64,000 nucleotides of DNA from Halopelagius longus (GTDB lineage: Archaea > Halobacteriota > Halobacteria > Halobacteriales > Haloferacaceae), in assembly GCF_900100875.1 (NCBI RefSeq), contig NZ_FNKQ01000004.1, positions 124,001-188,000 of the forward strand, given 5' to 3'. The translations under genes were made by a program, and so were the position numbers. Every line of letters starts with the position of its first letter. The stretch's first letter is position 1. Shown one piece after another: positions 51,394 to 60,468 of the stretch. Under the pieces are notes generated by a model. The model did no database searches and was not told the DNA's origin. It saw only the letters and a list, made by a program, of their open reading frames with translations.

Positions 51394-52137
51394 TTACCAC
51401 TCCATGCCGCCGTTGACGCCGATGACCTGTCCGGTCATGTACCGCGAGTCGTCGCTGGCGAGGAACCGCACGATGCCGCAGATGTCCTCGACGTCGGCGA
51501 ACCGGTCGAGGGGGATGCGCTTGCGAATCTTCTCTTGGACGCGTTCGTCCACGCCTTCGAGCATGTCGGTCCGTACGAACCCCGGCGCGACGCAGTTCGC
51601 CGTCGTCCCCGAACTCGCGAGTTCCAACGCGAGCGTTCGGGTGAACCCGAACAGACCGCTCTTGGTCGCGGCGTAGTTCGCCTGCCCGTAGTTACCCTGC
51701 TGGCCGACGACGCTCGAGATGTTGATGAGTCGTCCCTGCTCCGCGTCCGAGATGTCGTCGTAGAACGCCTTCGTGCAGTTGAACACGCCGCCGAGGTTCA
51801 CGTCCATCACCTGGTCCCAGTCCTCGCGGGTCATGTTCTCGAACGTCCGGTCGACGGTGACGCCCGCGTTGTTCACGAGGACGTCCACCGGTCCGTAGGC
51901 GTTGTGAACCCGTTCGCGCATCTCCGCGACGGACTCCATGTCGCTCACGTCTGCTTGGACGGCGATGGCGTCGCCGCCCTCCTCCGCGATTGTCTCTACG
52001 ACGTCGTACGCCTCCCCCTCCGAGGAGCGGTAGTTGACGACGACGTTCGCGCCGTTTTGACCGAGTTCTTCGGCGATTCCGCATCCGATTCCTCTCGACG
52101 ACCCCGTAACGAGGCACGTTCGGTTGTCCAGTGTCAT
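51394..52137 (-). CDS. phaB: Acetoacetyl-CoA reductase (FabG-like SDR)
   Basis: A 247-residue short-chain dehydrogenase. The NADP loop is VTGSSRGIGCGIA (residues 9-21), NNAG is at about 88-91, and the catalytic S and YxxxK lie in NISSVVGQQGNYGQANYAAT, with Lys following. The ending GVNGGMEW is close to FabG/PhaB proteins. It supplies 3-hydroxyacyl-CoA to the adjacent PHA synthase. It is transcribed with, but separated by 148 bp from, the phaEC genes, so it likely has its own promoter. A pure FabG role cannot be excluded. Confidence 0.88.
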   Translation of the reverse strand: MTLDNRTCLVTGSSRGIGCGIAEELGQNGANVVVNYRSSEGEAYDVVETIAEEGGDAIAVQADVSDMESVAEMRERVHNAYGPVDVLVNNAGVTVDRTFENMTREDWDQVMDVNLGGVFNCTKAFYDDISDAEQGRLINISSVVGQQGNYGQANYAATKSGLFGFTRTLALELASSGTTANCVAPGFVRTDMLEGVDERVQEKIRKRIPLDRFADVEDICGIVRFLASDDSRYMTGQVIGVNGGMEW

Positions 52138-52285
52138 TGTTGGGTGGTGGAAGGTCCGCTTACTCCCGGCGTTTGGGCTCCGCCGTACGAATCTACCGAC
52201 GACAATCGGCCAAGTAAGTGTTTCTCAGGATATCCAAACGGTAGTCCGCGGGCGACCGGTCGGCCGGAGAAGAGTACGCCGAGGG

Positions 52286-53992
52286 TTACTTCGAGGACGT
52301 CAGGTCACGCGCCTGCGCTATCCAGTCTCGGACGCGACTCTCGGAGACGCCTATCTCCTCGGCGAGGGGTTCGGCGTCCGACGCGGCGAGGGCGGCGACG
52401 TCCTCGACGCCCGCACCTTCGAGGCGTCCGGCGTACCCCGACCCGATTCCGGATATCTCCCGGAGGTCGGTCGGCGTCTCCGCCGGTTCGCCGGCGTCGG
52501 TCCCCGTCTCGTCGGCCGATTCGCCGGTCTCGTCGTCGGGCGTTCGCATCTCGTCGATCTGTTCGACGGCCGACTCCGATTCGGGTTGCTCTCGCGGTTC
52601 CGTCTCGTCGTCGGCCCGCGGTTCGTCGCGCGTCGCCCCGTCCGTCTCGTCGGCCTCGTCGAACGTCGGCGGTCGCCCGCCTTCGTCCTCGGCGTAGACG
52701 GCGCTGTCTTCGTCTTCGGCGAGTCCCGTCTCTCCGCTCGTCTCCGTCGTCCCCGCCCCCGTCTCGGCGGCCTCGCTTTCGTCCGTCTCCTCGACGTAGA
52801 CGTCCACGTGCCCCTCGTCGGGATGCCGCGAGATGGTCCTGCCGCCCGCCTCGTCGGTTTCGGCGGTTCGGTCGGCCTCGGCGGCTTCGTCTCCCTCGTC
52901 GGCGGGTTCGACCCGCGACCGCTTCTCGAACCACTCGCCGACGCGCGGCCAGAGGTCCTCGTGGGACCGCGAGGAGACCGAGAGGCCGATGTGTCCCGTC
53001 GGGAACTCTATCGTCGCCGTGTCGTCGCTTGCGACGAGTTCGTTGAACGGGACGCTCGCCTCCGAGGGGACGAGGTGGTCGTACTCGCCGACTATCTGGA
53101 GGACGGGCATCGTTATCTCCTCTAAATCGACGTGCTCGCCGTTCAGCGTGTACTCGTTCCTCGCCAGACTGTTCGACTGGTACATCTCTTCGAGGAACTC
53201 CTGGTACGCCTCGCCCGCCACGTCGATGCCCTCGCTCAGCCACCGTTCCATGCGGGCGAAGTTCTCGACGAAGTCGTCGTCGTCGAGGTTGTCGGCCAAG
53301 CGGGCGTACTTGGTGATGTAGTTGTCCACGGGGTCCATCATGGCGAACCCCGCATCGAGGAAGTCCGAGGGGACGTTGCCGAACGTCTCGGTGACCGTCT
53401 CCGGATCGAAGTAGTCGCCGTCGCCCCACTTCTCGAGGATGCCGCCGCTGTCGTCGAAGCAGAGGCCGGCGGCCATGAGGCCGAGCGTTCGGACTTTCTC
53501 GGGGTGGAGGGCGGCGTACATCGCGCTCATCGTCCCGCCCATGCAGTAGCCGAGGAGGTGGATGCTGTCCCGTCCGGAGCGTTCGCGCACCACGTCCACG
53601 CAGTTCTCGATGTACCTGTTCACGTAGTCGTCCAGCGTCAACGACGCGTCGAGCGCGGACGGTTCCCCCCAGTCGATGAGGTAGACGTCGAAGCCGCTGT
53701 CGAGAAGCGACCGCACGACGCTCCGGTCGGGCTGGAGGTCCAAGATGTACGGCTTGTTGATGAGGGCGTAGACGACGAGTATCGGCACGTCGTGTTGCTC
53801 CTCCGTCCGCGACTCGTAGTGGAGAAGCTGCAGTTTGTTCTCCTCGTAGACGACTTCGCTCGGCGTCTGTCCCACGTCTACGCCGGTGAACCGCTCCGTC
53901 TGCTCTCGCGCCGTCGCGAGGCGTTCGACGGCGTCGGCGGCCGCCGTCCACTGTTGCTGTTGCACGTCGAGTGCGAAGGTGTAGGGGTTCAC
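52286..53992 (-). CDS. phaC: Class III PHA synthase catalytic subunit with HhH tail
   Basis: A 568-residue polymerase of 3-hydroxyacyl-CoA. The lipase-like box is GYCMGG with C150; D305 (GEYDHLVP) and H334 (PTGHIGL) complete the triad. After residue 365 comes a long acidic, Glu/Asp/Thr-rich linker (about 140 residues). A final helix-hairpin-helix-like segment ([20 protein letters not shown], ending RVRDWIAQA) follows. The tail makes it longer than many PhaC proteins and could bind DNA or partner proteins at the granule. The start is GTG 53992, overlapping the phaE stop by four bases. Confidence 0.95.
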   Translation of the reverse strand: MNPYTFALDVQQQQWTAAADAVERLATAREQTERFTGVDVGQTPSEVVYEENKLQLLHYESRTEEQHDVPILVVYALINKPYILDLQPDRSVVRSLLDSGFDVYLIDWGEPSALDASLTLDDYVNRYIENCVDVVRERSGRDSIHLLGYCMGGTMSAMYAALHPEKVRTLGLMAAGLCFDDSGGILEKWGDGDYFDPETVTETFGNVPSDFLDAGFAMMDPVDNYITKYARLADNLDDDDFVENFARMERWLSEGIDVAGEAYQEFLEEMYQSNSLARNEYTLNGEHVDLEEITMPVLQIVGEYDHLVPSEASVPFNELVASDDTATIEFPTGHIGLSVSSRSHEDLWPRVGEWFEKRSRVEPADEGDEAAEADRTAETDEAGGRTISRHPDEGHVDVYVEETDESEAAETGAGTTETSGETGLAEDEDSAVYAEDEGGRPPTFDEADETDGATRDEPRADDETEPREQPESESAVEQIDEMRTPDDETGESADETGTDAGEPAETPTDLREISGIGSGYAGRLEGAGVEDVAALAASDAEPLAEEIGVSESRVRDWIAQARDLTSSK

Positions 53993-54546
53993 GGTTCCAT
54001 CGAGTCGATGATTCGGTCGAGTTTCTGCTCTACGGAGTGTTGGCGCCGTTCGAGTTCGACGAGTCTCTCACCGACCTCCTGCACGTCCGACTTCGTCGCG
54101 AACCCGAGGGTGTGAAGCGTCGTCTCCGACATCTCGTCTACGTCCTGCCGGAACTCCAAGACGTTCTGGACCGCCTCACCCGTCGTCGCCGCGAACGCGG
54201 TGGTTCGCATCACCTCTTTGAACGCCTCGTTGGCGGCGTTCAGCCAGATGTCTCTAATCTCCTCGGTGTCTACGTCCTCGCCCTCCACGGCGTCGATCGT
54301 CCGTTCGAGGTGTTCCTCGGCGGCGGCCATCCACACCTCGTAGGCGCGGGCGTACCCCTCGATACCGTCGCTCCACGCGTCGGCGTCCGTGGCGGAGGAC
54401 TCCTCTACGGCGTCGAACCACGATTCGACGAACGCCGCCTGCGCCTCGGCGTTCCGTTCGAACGCGTCCGCGAACGATTCGTTCGTCTCCTCGACGAAGC
54501 GTGTCCAGTCCTCCTCGGTGCCTGCGGTAGCGTACTCTTCCGACAT
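53989..54546 (-). CDS. phaE: PHA synthase subunit PhaE
   Basis: A 185-residue acidic helical protein that forms the class III synthase with PhaC. It begins [20 protein letters not shown] and is rich in Trp and Glu. The region [20 protein letters not shown] is a typical PhaE stretch, and a final coiled coil ([20 protein letters not shown]) ends at DSMEP. Haloarchaeal PhaE is shorter than the bacterial one. Coupling to phaC by a GTGA overlap supports the assignment. Confidence 0.92.
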   Translation of the reverse strand: MSEEYATAGTEEDWTRFVEETNESFADAFERNAEAQAAFVESWFDAVEESSATDADAWSDGIEGYARAYEVWMAAAEEHLERTIDAVEGEDVDTEEIRDIWLNAANEAFKEVMRTTAFAATTGEAVQNVLEFRQDVDEMSETTLHTLGFATKSDVQEVGERLVELERRQHSVEQKLDRIIDSMEP

Positions 54547-54590
54547 CGTTTCACTCTACGCGAAGTGTCTCCAAATGGTTACCGCCCGAG

Positions 54591-55238
54591 TTACTCCTCG
54601 GTGGCGTCGAACTCCGCGTCGGAGTCCGTCCCGCCGACGTCCGACTCCGCGCCCGCCTCGACTTCCACTTCGGTCGTCTCGGGCGTCGCCTCTCGGGCCT
54701 CGGCTATCCGCTCGGAGACGTCGTCCACCGTCTGCTCCATGTTCTCTTGGTACTGCTCGAGCATGTCGTTGTACAGGTCGGTGTTCTGACGCATGCTCGT
54801 CTCGAGGGCGTCCCAGACGTTCTCGTTGATCTCGTGGGCAGTGTCGTACTGCTCGTCTATCGTGTCTCGGAGGTTATCGAAGAACTGCTGGTTGTTCTGG
54901 ACGCTCCCGTCCATCGAGTCGATGGTTTCGAGCGACATCTGGAGCGCCTGTCGCGTGTTCTCGATGAACGCTTGGTTGTTCGACGGGACGGTGTTGTCCA
55001 TCGTGTCGACGGCTATCTGCGCCATCGACCGTCTGACGTCGGTCGTCTTCTGTTGCACCGGGCGGCTCGACTCGACGTTGTCCGCAAAGAGGTCCATGTA
55101 CGACTGCTGGAGCTCCATGTTCCGGCGCATCGCCTCTTGGCTCTGTTCGAGGGACCGCTGGTAGGCGTCGAACATCGCGGTGAAGGGGTTCTGGACTCGG
55201 TACGTCTGTCGCTGTCGGTTAGTGTCGTGTTGACTCAT
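54591..55238 (-). CDS. phaP: PHA granule phasin
   Basis: A 215-residue, almost wholly helical protein with many Gln, Asn and Met. Coiled-coil segments run from residue 20 to 170 (MFDAYQRSLEQSQEAMRRNM and similar), followed by an acidic tail. This is the expected form of the haloarchaeal phasin that coats PHA granules. It lies 6 bp after phaR and 44 bp before phaE on the same strand, as in the phaRP-phaEC order known from Haloferax mediterranei. Confidence 0.9.
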   Translation of the reverse strand: MSQHDTNRQRQTYRVQNPFTAMFDAYQRSLEQSQEAMRRNMELQQSYMDLFADNVESSRPVQQKTTDVRRSMAQIAVDTMDNTVPSNNQAFIENTRQALQMSLETIDSMDGSVQNNQQFFDNLRDTIDEQYDTAHEINENVWDALETSMRQNTDLYNDMLEQYQENMEQTVDDVSERIAEAREATPETTEVEVEAGAESDVGGTDSDAEFDATEE

Positions 55239-55244
55239 GGGTGT

Positions 55245-55553
55245 TCACTCCGTTTTCGGCTCTATCGGGATGACGAACGCCTGGACGAGGTCGCGCTCTT
55301 CGATACCGAGCGCCTCCCGCTCGGCGTCGGGGATGCTGATTCTCCCCCCGCTCTGCACGCGCGTCTTGAAGACGGCGGCGTCTCTGCTCAGCGATTCGAG
55401 GGTATCGAAGTCGCTCTTCTCCTCGCCGCTTCCGGCGGACATGAGCTCGTTGAAGAACCGAAACTGCTGGTCGGTCACTTCTTCGCTCGCCTGCCGGAAC
55501 TGCTCCGCGAACGCGGCCGGCGGCCACGGCGGAGTCGATGGGTCGTCCGTCAT
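55245..55553 (-). CDS. phaR: AbrB-type regulator of PHA genes
   Basis: A 102-residue protein. The C-terminal half (VFKTRVQSGGRISIPDAERE, then ALGIEERDLVQAFVIPI) is an AbrB/SpoVT swapped-hairpin DNA-binding domain. The N-terminal helix (WPPAAFAEQFRQASEEVTDQ) may bind granules or partners. Haloferax mediterranei PhaR of this type represses phaRP and other PHA genes and binds granules. Position at the head of the phaP-phaE-phaC run supports the name. ATG 55553 is preferred; upstream frame to 55583 is weaker. Confidence 0.88.
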   Translation of the reverse strand: MTDDPSTPPWPPAAFAEQFRQASEEVTDQQFRFFNELMSAGSGEEKSDFDTLESLSRDAAVFKTRVQSGGRISIPDAEREALGIEERDLVQAFVIPIEPKTE

Positions 55554-55680
55554 CTCACTTCCACGTAGGACCCCATGATACAAATGTGTTCCCCACGTTA
55601 CCCTTGAATGGTATACGATGGCTACGATTGGTGAGAACGGTAATACCGGCGTCGTTGATTTATCAGAATTGAATACAAAT

Positions 55681-55696
55681 AGCCCGGTGGCGGGCT
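55681..55696 (+). promoter_or_regulatory. Hairpin in phaJ leader
   Basis: Perfect inverted repeat AGCCCG-GTGG-CGGGCT between a TATA-like GAATACAAAT (about 55670-55679) and the phaJ ATG at 55712. A GGAGG follows 8 bp before the start. It may be an operator or a leader hairpin in the shared phaR/phaJ promoter region. Confidence 0.35.
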
Positions 55697-55711
55697 GGCG
55701 GAGGGCGTGAG

Positions 55712-56389
55712 ATGGCGCGCGACGACCGAACCGGCGACCGAGTTTCGCCGCCTCCCCTCGGGGGGCAGTTCGAAGAGTTCACGACGGCGTGGGGGCGCGC
55801 CTCGAACCACCTCGTCAACAGCGTCGTCGAGGCCAACCGCGCCACGTTGGCGCTGTTCGGCGTCAACGGTCACGACGCCGACGGCGACGCGGAGGCGGTG
55901 GCGGTCTCTCACTCCGAGGAGGAGTGGGAGTTCGAACGTTCCGTCGACGCCGTCGAGGACATCGACGTCGGCGACTGGGTCCGGTTCTCGAAGTCCATCG
56001 ACGAGGCCGACGTGACCGCCTTTGCGGCCGCCAGCGGAGACACGAACCGCCTCCACACGGACGAGGAGTTCGCGTCGCGGACGCGGTTCGGCGGCCGAAT
56101 CGTCCACGGAACGCTCGTCTCCGGACTCATCAGCGCCGCGTTGGCCCGCCTCCCCGGTCTGACCATCTACCTCTCGCAGGAGATGGAGTTCGTGGGACCG
56201 GCCGAGGTGGGGTCGCGCCTGACCGCGATGGTGGAGGTGACCGAACGACTCGGGTCGGATCGATTCCGACTCTCGACGGACGTTCTCGGCGATGACGAGA
56301 ACCCCGTCGTCGAGGGGGAGGCGGTCGTCCTCATCGACTCGATTCCCGAGGACGACGAACCGCCGTCGTCCGGAGGAGGGCGGGCGTGA
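55712..56389 (+). CDS. phaJ: MaoC-like (R)-enoyl-CoA hydratase
   Basis: A 225-residue hot-dog fold protein. The hydratase motif AASGDTNRLHTDEEFA (residues about 107-122) supplies the catalytic Asp and His. The later segments RIVHGTLVSGLISA and SQEMEFVGPAEVG are typical of the family. It links beta-oxidation to PHA by making (R)-3-hydroxyacyl-CoA. An N-terminal helical region of about 75 residues (EEFTTAWGRASNHLVNSVVE) resembles part of a phasin and could place the enzyme on granules. It is divergent from phaR with 158 bp between. Confidence 0.9.
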   Translation: MARDDRTGDRVSPPPLGGQFEEFTTAWGRASNHLVNSVVEANRATLALFGVNGHDADGDAEAVAVSHSEEEWEFERSVDAVEDIDVGDWVRFSKSIDEADVTAFAAASGDTNRLHTDEEFASRTRFGGRIVHGTLVSGLISAALARLPGLTIYLSQEMEFVGPAEVGSRLTAMVEVTERLGSDRFRLSTDVLGDDENPVVEGEAVVLIDSIPEDDEPPSSGGGRA

Positions 56390-56534
56390 CCGCCGGCCCG
56401 ACTCGGCGACGGATCCGCGCGTCTATTTAAACACCGCGTAGTGACAGGGGGAATAGGTAACGTAGCTCGTGAACCACTAGGTGATACTGCTGACCGGTCG
56501 GACGGGGACTGACGACCGGCAGCGAGGAAAAACA

Positions 56535-57077
56535 ATGCCTTCGGGAGACACACACACGAGAGCGGAACTGTACGTTCGGTCGTTGGCACCGCGCGGCGCG
56601 CAGGCGTCGCAGGAGGCGGTCGTGCAACGACTCCTCGACATGGAGTCCGAACGGGAACTCGATTTCTCCGTGACGGTGTGGGGAGACCAGATAGCGACCG
56701 ATAGCGCGGTCACTCGGACCGAGGCGGGGCGGACGATGATAGAGACGGTCCGCCGGTTCGAGTCGTGGGCGACGACGAACGGGTACACGGTCGAACCGTT
56801 CTTCTCCGACGTGCGGCGGGAATCCCTCGTCGACGGCGCGTACGACGCTATCGTCCCTCCGCACCTCTGTTTGGCTCTCTACGAGGACGGCGACGTCGCG
56901 GGCGTGTTCCCGTGCTCCGACCGCGAGGCCCACTACACCGTCGAGGACGCCCTCGAAGCGATGACCTCCGAGGAGGAGCTACCGCCGTTGTCGGCGCCGT
57001 CCGACGACTCGAACGCCGACCGGTTCTCCGAGGAGGAGACGCCGACGTACGCCTCGCCGATTCCGCTCGACGAGTAA
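56535..57077 (+). CDS. Haloarchaeal HTH-domain-family protein
   Basis: A 180-residue protein beginning MPSGDTHTRAELYVRSLAPR. It belongs to a conserved haloarchaeal group annotated as HTH-domain proteins: the region ASQEAVVQRLLDMESEREL may be the helix-turn-helix, followed by an alpha/beta body (FSVTVWGDQI, VEPFFSDV, HLCLALYEDGDVAGVFPCSD) and an acidic disordered tail. Two Cys (HLC and PCSD) are conserved-looking. Function is unknown. ATG 56535 follows an AT-rich AAAAACA stretch; the frame from 56481 is less likely. Confidence 0.75.
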   Translation: MPSGDTHTRAELYVRSLAPRGAQASQEAVVQRLLDMESERELDFSVTVWGDQIATDSAVTRTEAGRTMIETVRRFESWATTNGYTVEPFFSDVRRESLVDGAYDAIVPPHLCLALYEDGDVAGVFPCSDREAHYTVEDALEAMTSEEELPPLSAPSDDSNADRFSEEETPTYASPIPLDE

Positions 57078-57192
57078 GCCGCGTCTGCCGGCGACCGGGC
57101 GTCCGAGAATCGCCGCAGACGACCCGTTTTCTCTCGTTTTCACCGCGGTCACCGAAAAAAGGAGTGCGAACGTTCGGCCGTCCGCCGTCGGT

Positions 57193-57627
57193 TCACTCGA
57201 TGTCGATGTTCTGCCCCCGGTCGGACGACCCGGCTTTCGGGAGCGTGACGGTGAGAACGCCGTTCTGGAACGTCGCGGAGACGCCGTCGGCGTCGATGGG
57301 TTCGGGGAGGCGGACCGACCGCTGCATCCGTTCGTCGGAGCGTTCCCGTCGGAGGTAGTTCTCCTCGCTCGTCTCGGTTTCGCGCTCTCTCTCCGCGCGA
57401 ATCGTGAGTTGTTCCTCGGTGCACTGGACGTCGATGTTCTCCTTTTCGAATCCGGGGAGATCGGCGGTGACGACGAACTCCTCGCCGTGGTCCGCGAGGT
57501 CTATGTCCACCGACCCGCGGCCGAACATACCCTCTTGGCCCATCGACCACGGAGACTGTTCGAACTGCCGGTTCATCTGCTCGAACATGCGTTCGAGCTC
57601 TTGGAAGGGGTTTCTGTCGGGCATCAT
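57193..57627 (-). CDS. Hsp20 small heat-shock protein
   Basis: A 144-residue chaperone. The N-terminal arm has NPFQELERMFEQMNRQFEQS. The alpha-crystallin domain (about 40-135) includes VDIDLADHGEEFVVTADLPG, then the GVL motif in FQNGVLTVTLPKAG. It ends with GQNIDIE, a possible C-terminal anchor. It prevents aggregation of unfolded proteins in the cytoplasm. Two adjacent ATGs (57627 and 57624) begin the protein; the frame upstream of them is not family-like. Confidence 0.93.
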   Translation of the reverse strand: MMPDRNPFQELERMFEQMNRQFEQSPWSMGQEGMFGRGSVDIDLADHGEEFVVTADLPGFEKENIDVQCTEEQLTIRAERERETETSEENYLRRERSDERMQRSVRLPEPIDADGVSATFQNGVLTVTLPKAGSSDRGQNIDIE

Positions 57628-57785
57628 GGCTCTCTGGTTGCGTTTCCGCGTTGTAACTTTCGCGGGATGGTCCTTATCGTTTATTCCTCCGAGCGAACCC
57701 GTTCGAGAACGAGGGACCCGTCCTCCGATTCCGCCGCGCGGCGAGGGCGGAGCGCGGGACCGCTTTTCCGTCGCGTCCCATCCTG

Positions 57786-58421
57786 TCACTCTCGGAGGTG
57801 ACGCCGGAACCACTCGGCGGCGAGTTCGGCGACGCGTTCGAGTTCGTCCGACCCCTCGAAGCGGTGTCCCGCGCCGGGGACGACTTCGAGCGACTTCTCG
57901 CAGTCGAGTCGTTCGAACGCGCGCCGGTTGAGTTCGAGGACGGGGCCGTCCGCGCCGCCGACGATAAACAGCGTCGGCGACCGAACGTCCGGCAACGACT
58001 CGGCGGCGCGGTCGACGCGGCCGCCGAGAACGACGAGGGCCGTCACGTCGAACCGGAGGGCGGACTCGATTGCCGCGGCGGCGGCCGTTCCGGTGGCGAA
58101 GTACCCGACTTCCGAGTCACCGACGTCGTCTCGCTTTCGAATCCACTCGGTGACGGCGACCACCCGTTCGGTCAGTAGCCCCACGTCGAACCGCGTCGCG
58201 TACGCTTCGACGTCCGGCCCCGCGAGGAGTGCCGACGAGAGCGTCACGAACCCCGCCCTCCGAAGGCGGTCGGCGACGCGCCCGATTCGCGCGTCGGAAC
58301 CGCTCTCGCCTCCGCTCACGAGAATCACGAGGCCCGCGGGGTCCGGCGGGACGACGAGACACCCCTCCAGTTCCGCGTCGCCGACGGGAATCGTCACCCG
58401 GCGGTCTGTCGCGTCGTGCAT
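57786..58421 (-). CDS. Alpha/beta hydrolase (dienelactone-hydrolase-like)
   Basis: A 211-residue protein of the alpha/beta hydrolase fold. The N-terminal strands (VTIPVGDAELEGCLVVPP) and the region GLVILVSGGESGSDARIG match the dienelactone-hydrolase type. The nucleophile elbow, expected near EVGYFATGTAAAAAIES, has Thr or Ala rather than Ser/Cys in GxSxG, while FIVGGADGPV (Asp) and PGAGHRFEG (His) are present. It may therefore be a degenerate or non-canonical hydrolase. It is encoded alone between Hsp20 and a non-coding gap. Confidence 0.75.
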   Translation of the reverse strand: MHDATDRRVTIPVGDAELEGCLVVPPDPAGLVILVSGGESGSDARIGRVADRLRRAGFVTLSSALLAGPDVEAYATRFDVGLLTERVVAVTEWIRKRDDVGDSEVGYFATGTAAAAAIESALRFDVTALVVLGGRVDRAAESLPDVRSPTLFIVGGADGPVLELNRRAFERLDCEKSLEVVPGAGHRFEGSDELERVAELAAEWFRRHLRE

Positions 58422-58915
58422 ACGGTACTTACGTCCGTGCGGTGCTTAACGCCCGTTTCCGTCACCTCGGCGAAGTCTCCGCGCTCCCGACGAGTCCGAG
58501 GCCGGCACTCGTCGGCGGACCTAGGTACGTCCCCGTGCGTGGACGGCCGTCCGGGCGACCGGTTCGACTCGCCCCCAGGTCCAAGGTATTCTGTGGAACC
58601 CGGAGGCGGCGGTCGGCGAGCAGTTTCTCCGCCGGCCGACGACGCTCCACCGTTTCCGTAACCGAACGGATAGCCGGGTTCCAGTGACGATTTCTACCGA
58701 CTCGCGTTCGACGAACTACGCTCTCAATTAACCCACTCTCCGTCGTCAAAACCATCTTTTCCGTCTTTGCTATCTCTGATAGTTTGTTGATCTTTCCTAT
58801 CTTCCCCGGTTTGGTCGCCGTCCGTACGCAGGCGAAGAGGAGAGGCGAGGGGGCGGACCACGCCGCCTGCGGCAACTGCCCCAGCGGTTAACTCCGAGAG
58901 CGGACTAGTTCCGGT
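58422..58915. other. Non-coding gap
   Basis: I see no supported gene in these 494 bp. AT-rich sequence around 58730-58800 (ATCTCTGATAGTTTGTTGAT and neighbours) may contain promoter elements for either side, but nothing is defined. Confidence 0.4.
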
Positions 58916-59074
58916 GTGACGTACCAGACGACCATCGGCTGGTCCCTCGTCTCGTCCGGAATCGTATCGCTCCTGTTGGCGTACCTCCCCGGCGACTCGA
59001 TGTGGTGGGGCGTCGGACTGTTAGTGCTCGGTCTCGTCGTCCTCTACGTGCGTCGGGACGACATCGGCCCGTGA
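58916..59074 (+). CDS. Small membrane protein (52 aa)
   Basis: A GTG-initiated frame encoding 52 residues, VTYQTTIGWSLVSSGIVSLL and on, with two hydrophobic helices (about 7-23 and 30-45) joined by the short loop PGDSMWW and ending in the basic-acidic tail VRRDDIGP. Positive-inside charge and helix lengths look genuine. No family is recognised. It is convergent with the MFS gene, with 22 bp between stops. Confidence 0.55.
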   Translation: MTYQTTIGWSLVSSGIVSLLLAYLPGDSMWWGVGLLVLGLVVLYVRRDDIGP

Positions 59075-59096
59075 GGGAGGTCGGTTCTCTCGCCTC

Positions 59097-60284
59097 TCAC
59101 TCGCCGTTTCGCTCCCCGTACAGGAGAATCGCCGCGGCGACGACCAGACAGACCACGAGGCCGCCGAACGCCGCGGCGTAGTTCGCGTAGGTCACGACGA
59201 CGCCGACGTAGGCGGGGCCGAGCGCGTTCGCGCCGAGAAACAGGGCGCGCGCTGCGCCCAAGTCCGCGCCCATGCCGCCGTCGGGGGCGTCGTCCATGAT
59301 GATGGCGTCCGCGAGGGGAAAGCCCGTCTTGTAGCCCACCGCCGTCAGTCCGACCGCGACCCAGACGACCGGTTTCGACCCGGCGGCGACGAGTGCCCCG
59401 AGCGAAAGCGCCGCGAACCCGATTCCGACGACGGCGATGCCCCGTCGGGAGAACCGGTCGCCGAGTCCCCCGGCGACGGGTTTGACCGCCAGACCGACGG
59501 CGAAGACGATGGCGAACGTCGCACTGGCGAGTCCCTGCGAGAACCCCTTCGACACCGCGAGGTACGTCGGGAGGAAGTTGATGAACCCGCCGACCATGAA
59601 GTAAAACAGCGAGAACGCCAGTAGCGTCCCGCGTTGCTGCGGACTGGTGACGAGTCTGCGTGCGGTTCCGCCCACGTCGAGGGACGCATCGCCGACGCGG
59701 TACCCCTCGCGCGACCAGAGGACGTAGAGGACCGTCACGGCCGCCAACACCGCCGCCACCGGGAAGAACGGCGTACGCCACGTCGCGTACCCGAGAGCGA
59801 GGACGGCGAGGCCGGACGACAGGAGGCCGCCGACGTCGGTGCCCGCGGCGTAGACGCCGAGGGCGCGCCCCCGGCGGCGCACGAACAGGTCGGAGAGAAG
59901 CGCGCGCGACGGGATGGCGAACAGGCCCTTCCCGAGGCCGACGACGGCCGCCGCGGCGACGAACGCGGGGAGACTCCACGCGAACCCGAAGGCGACGAAC
60001 CCGACGACGAGGACGAGCAGTCCGGGGACGATGAGCGTCGCGCGCGTCCACCGGTCGGAGTACTCGCCGCCGGGGTACTGAGAGAGCGCGTAGACGCCCT
60101 GAAACAGCGCGAGGGCGACCCCGGCCGTCGCCTCCGTTATCTGCAGGTCCGCGATAATGGTGGGCAGAAGCGGCGAGAGGAGGAACCGACCCGTCTGAAG
60201 CGCCGCCCACCCGAGGGAGACGACCAACAGCATCCGTCCCGCGTACCCGCCGCGTAACCGTTCTTCCGTCGCCGTCGGTTGCAC
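59097..60284 (-). CDS. Major facilitator superfamily transporter
   Basis: A 395-residue protein with twelve membrane helices in two six-helix halves. Family motif A-like sequence appears in the loop after helix 2 (GGEYSDRWTRATLIVPG) and in its second-half counterpart (GGLGDRFSRRGIAVVG). It resembles drug or organic-solute exporters of the MFS. The frame extends to 60351 in another phase without membrane character; ATG 60284 (MQPTATEERLRGGYAG) is the plausible start. Substrate unknown. Confidence 0.9.
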   Translation of the reverse strand: MQPTATEERLRGGYAGRMLLVVSLGWAALQTGRFLLSPLLPTIIADLQITEATAGVALALFQGVYALSQYPGGEYSDRWTRATLIVPGLLVLVVGFVAFGFAWSLPAFVAAAAVVGLGKGLFAIPSRALLSDLFVRRRGRALGVYAAGTDVGGLLSSGLAVLALGYATWRTPFFPVAAVLAAVTVLYVLWSREGYRVGDASLDVGGTARRLVTSPQQRGTLLAFSLFYFMVGGFINFLPTYLAVSKGFSQGLASATFAIVFAVGLAVKPVAGGLGDRFSRRGIAVVGIGFAALSLGALVAAGSKPVVWVAVGLTAVGYKTGFPLADAIIMDDAPDGGMGADLGAARALFLGANALGPAYVGVVVTYANYAAAFGGLVVCLVVAAAILLYGERNGE

Positions 60285-60468
60285 GACTCCCTGTCTTCGC
60301 GGACGGTACCAGTTCCTTACGATTCGAAGGTGTTGTCTGCATCATGCACAAAAGTAATTATACAAACGCCGGATGGAACAGCCGACCGACCGCCGTCGCT
60401 CGGGGCGGTCCCTCCGCTATCAGTAGCCAAACCGAACAGTTTTCTCACCCCCCGATGACGGGCCACTC

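Noticed and set aside
57167..57176. CGAACGTTCG palindrome near the Hsp20 gene
   Set aside because: It lacks the two-base spacer of the denitrification motif and lies downstream of the Hsp20 stop, not at a promoter.
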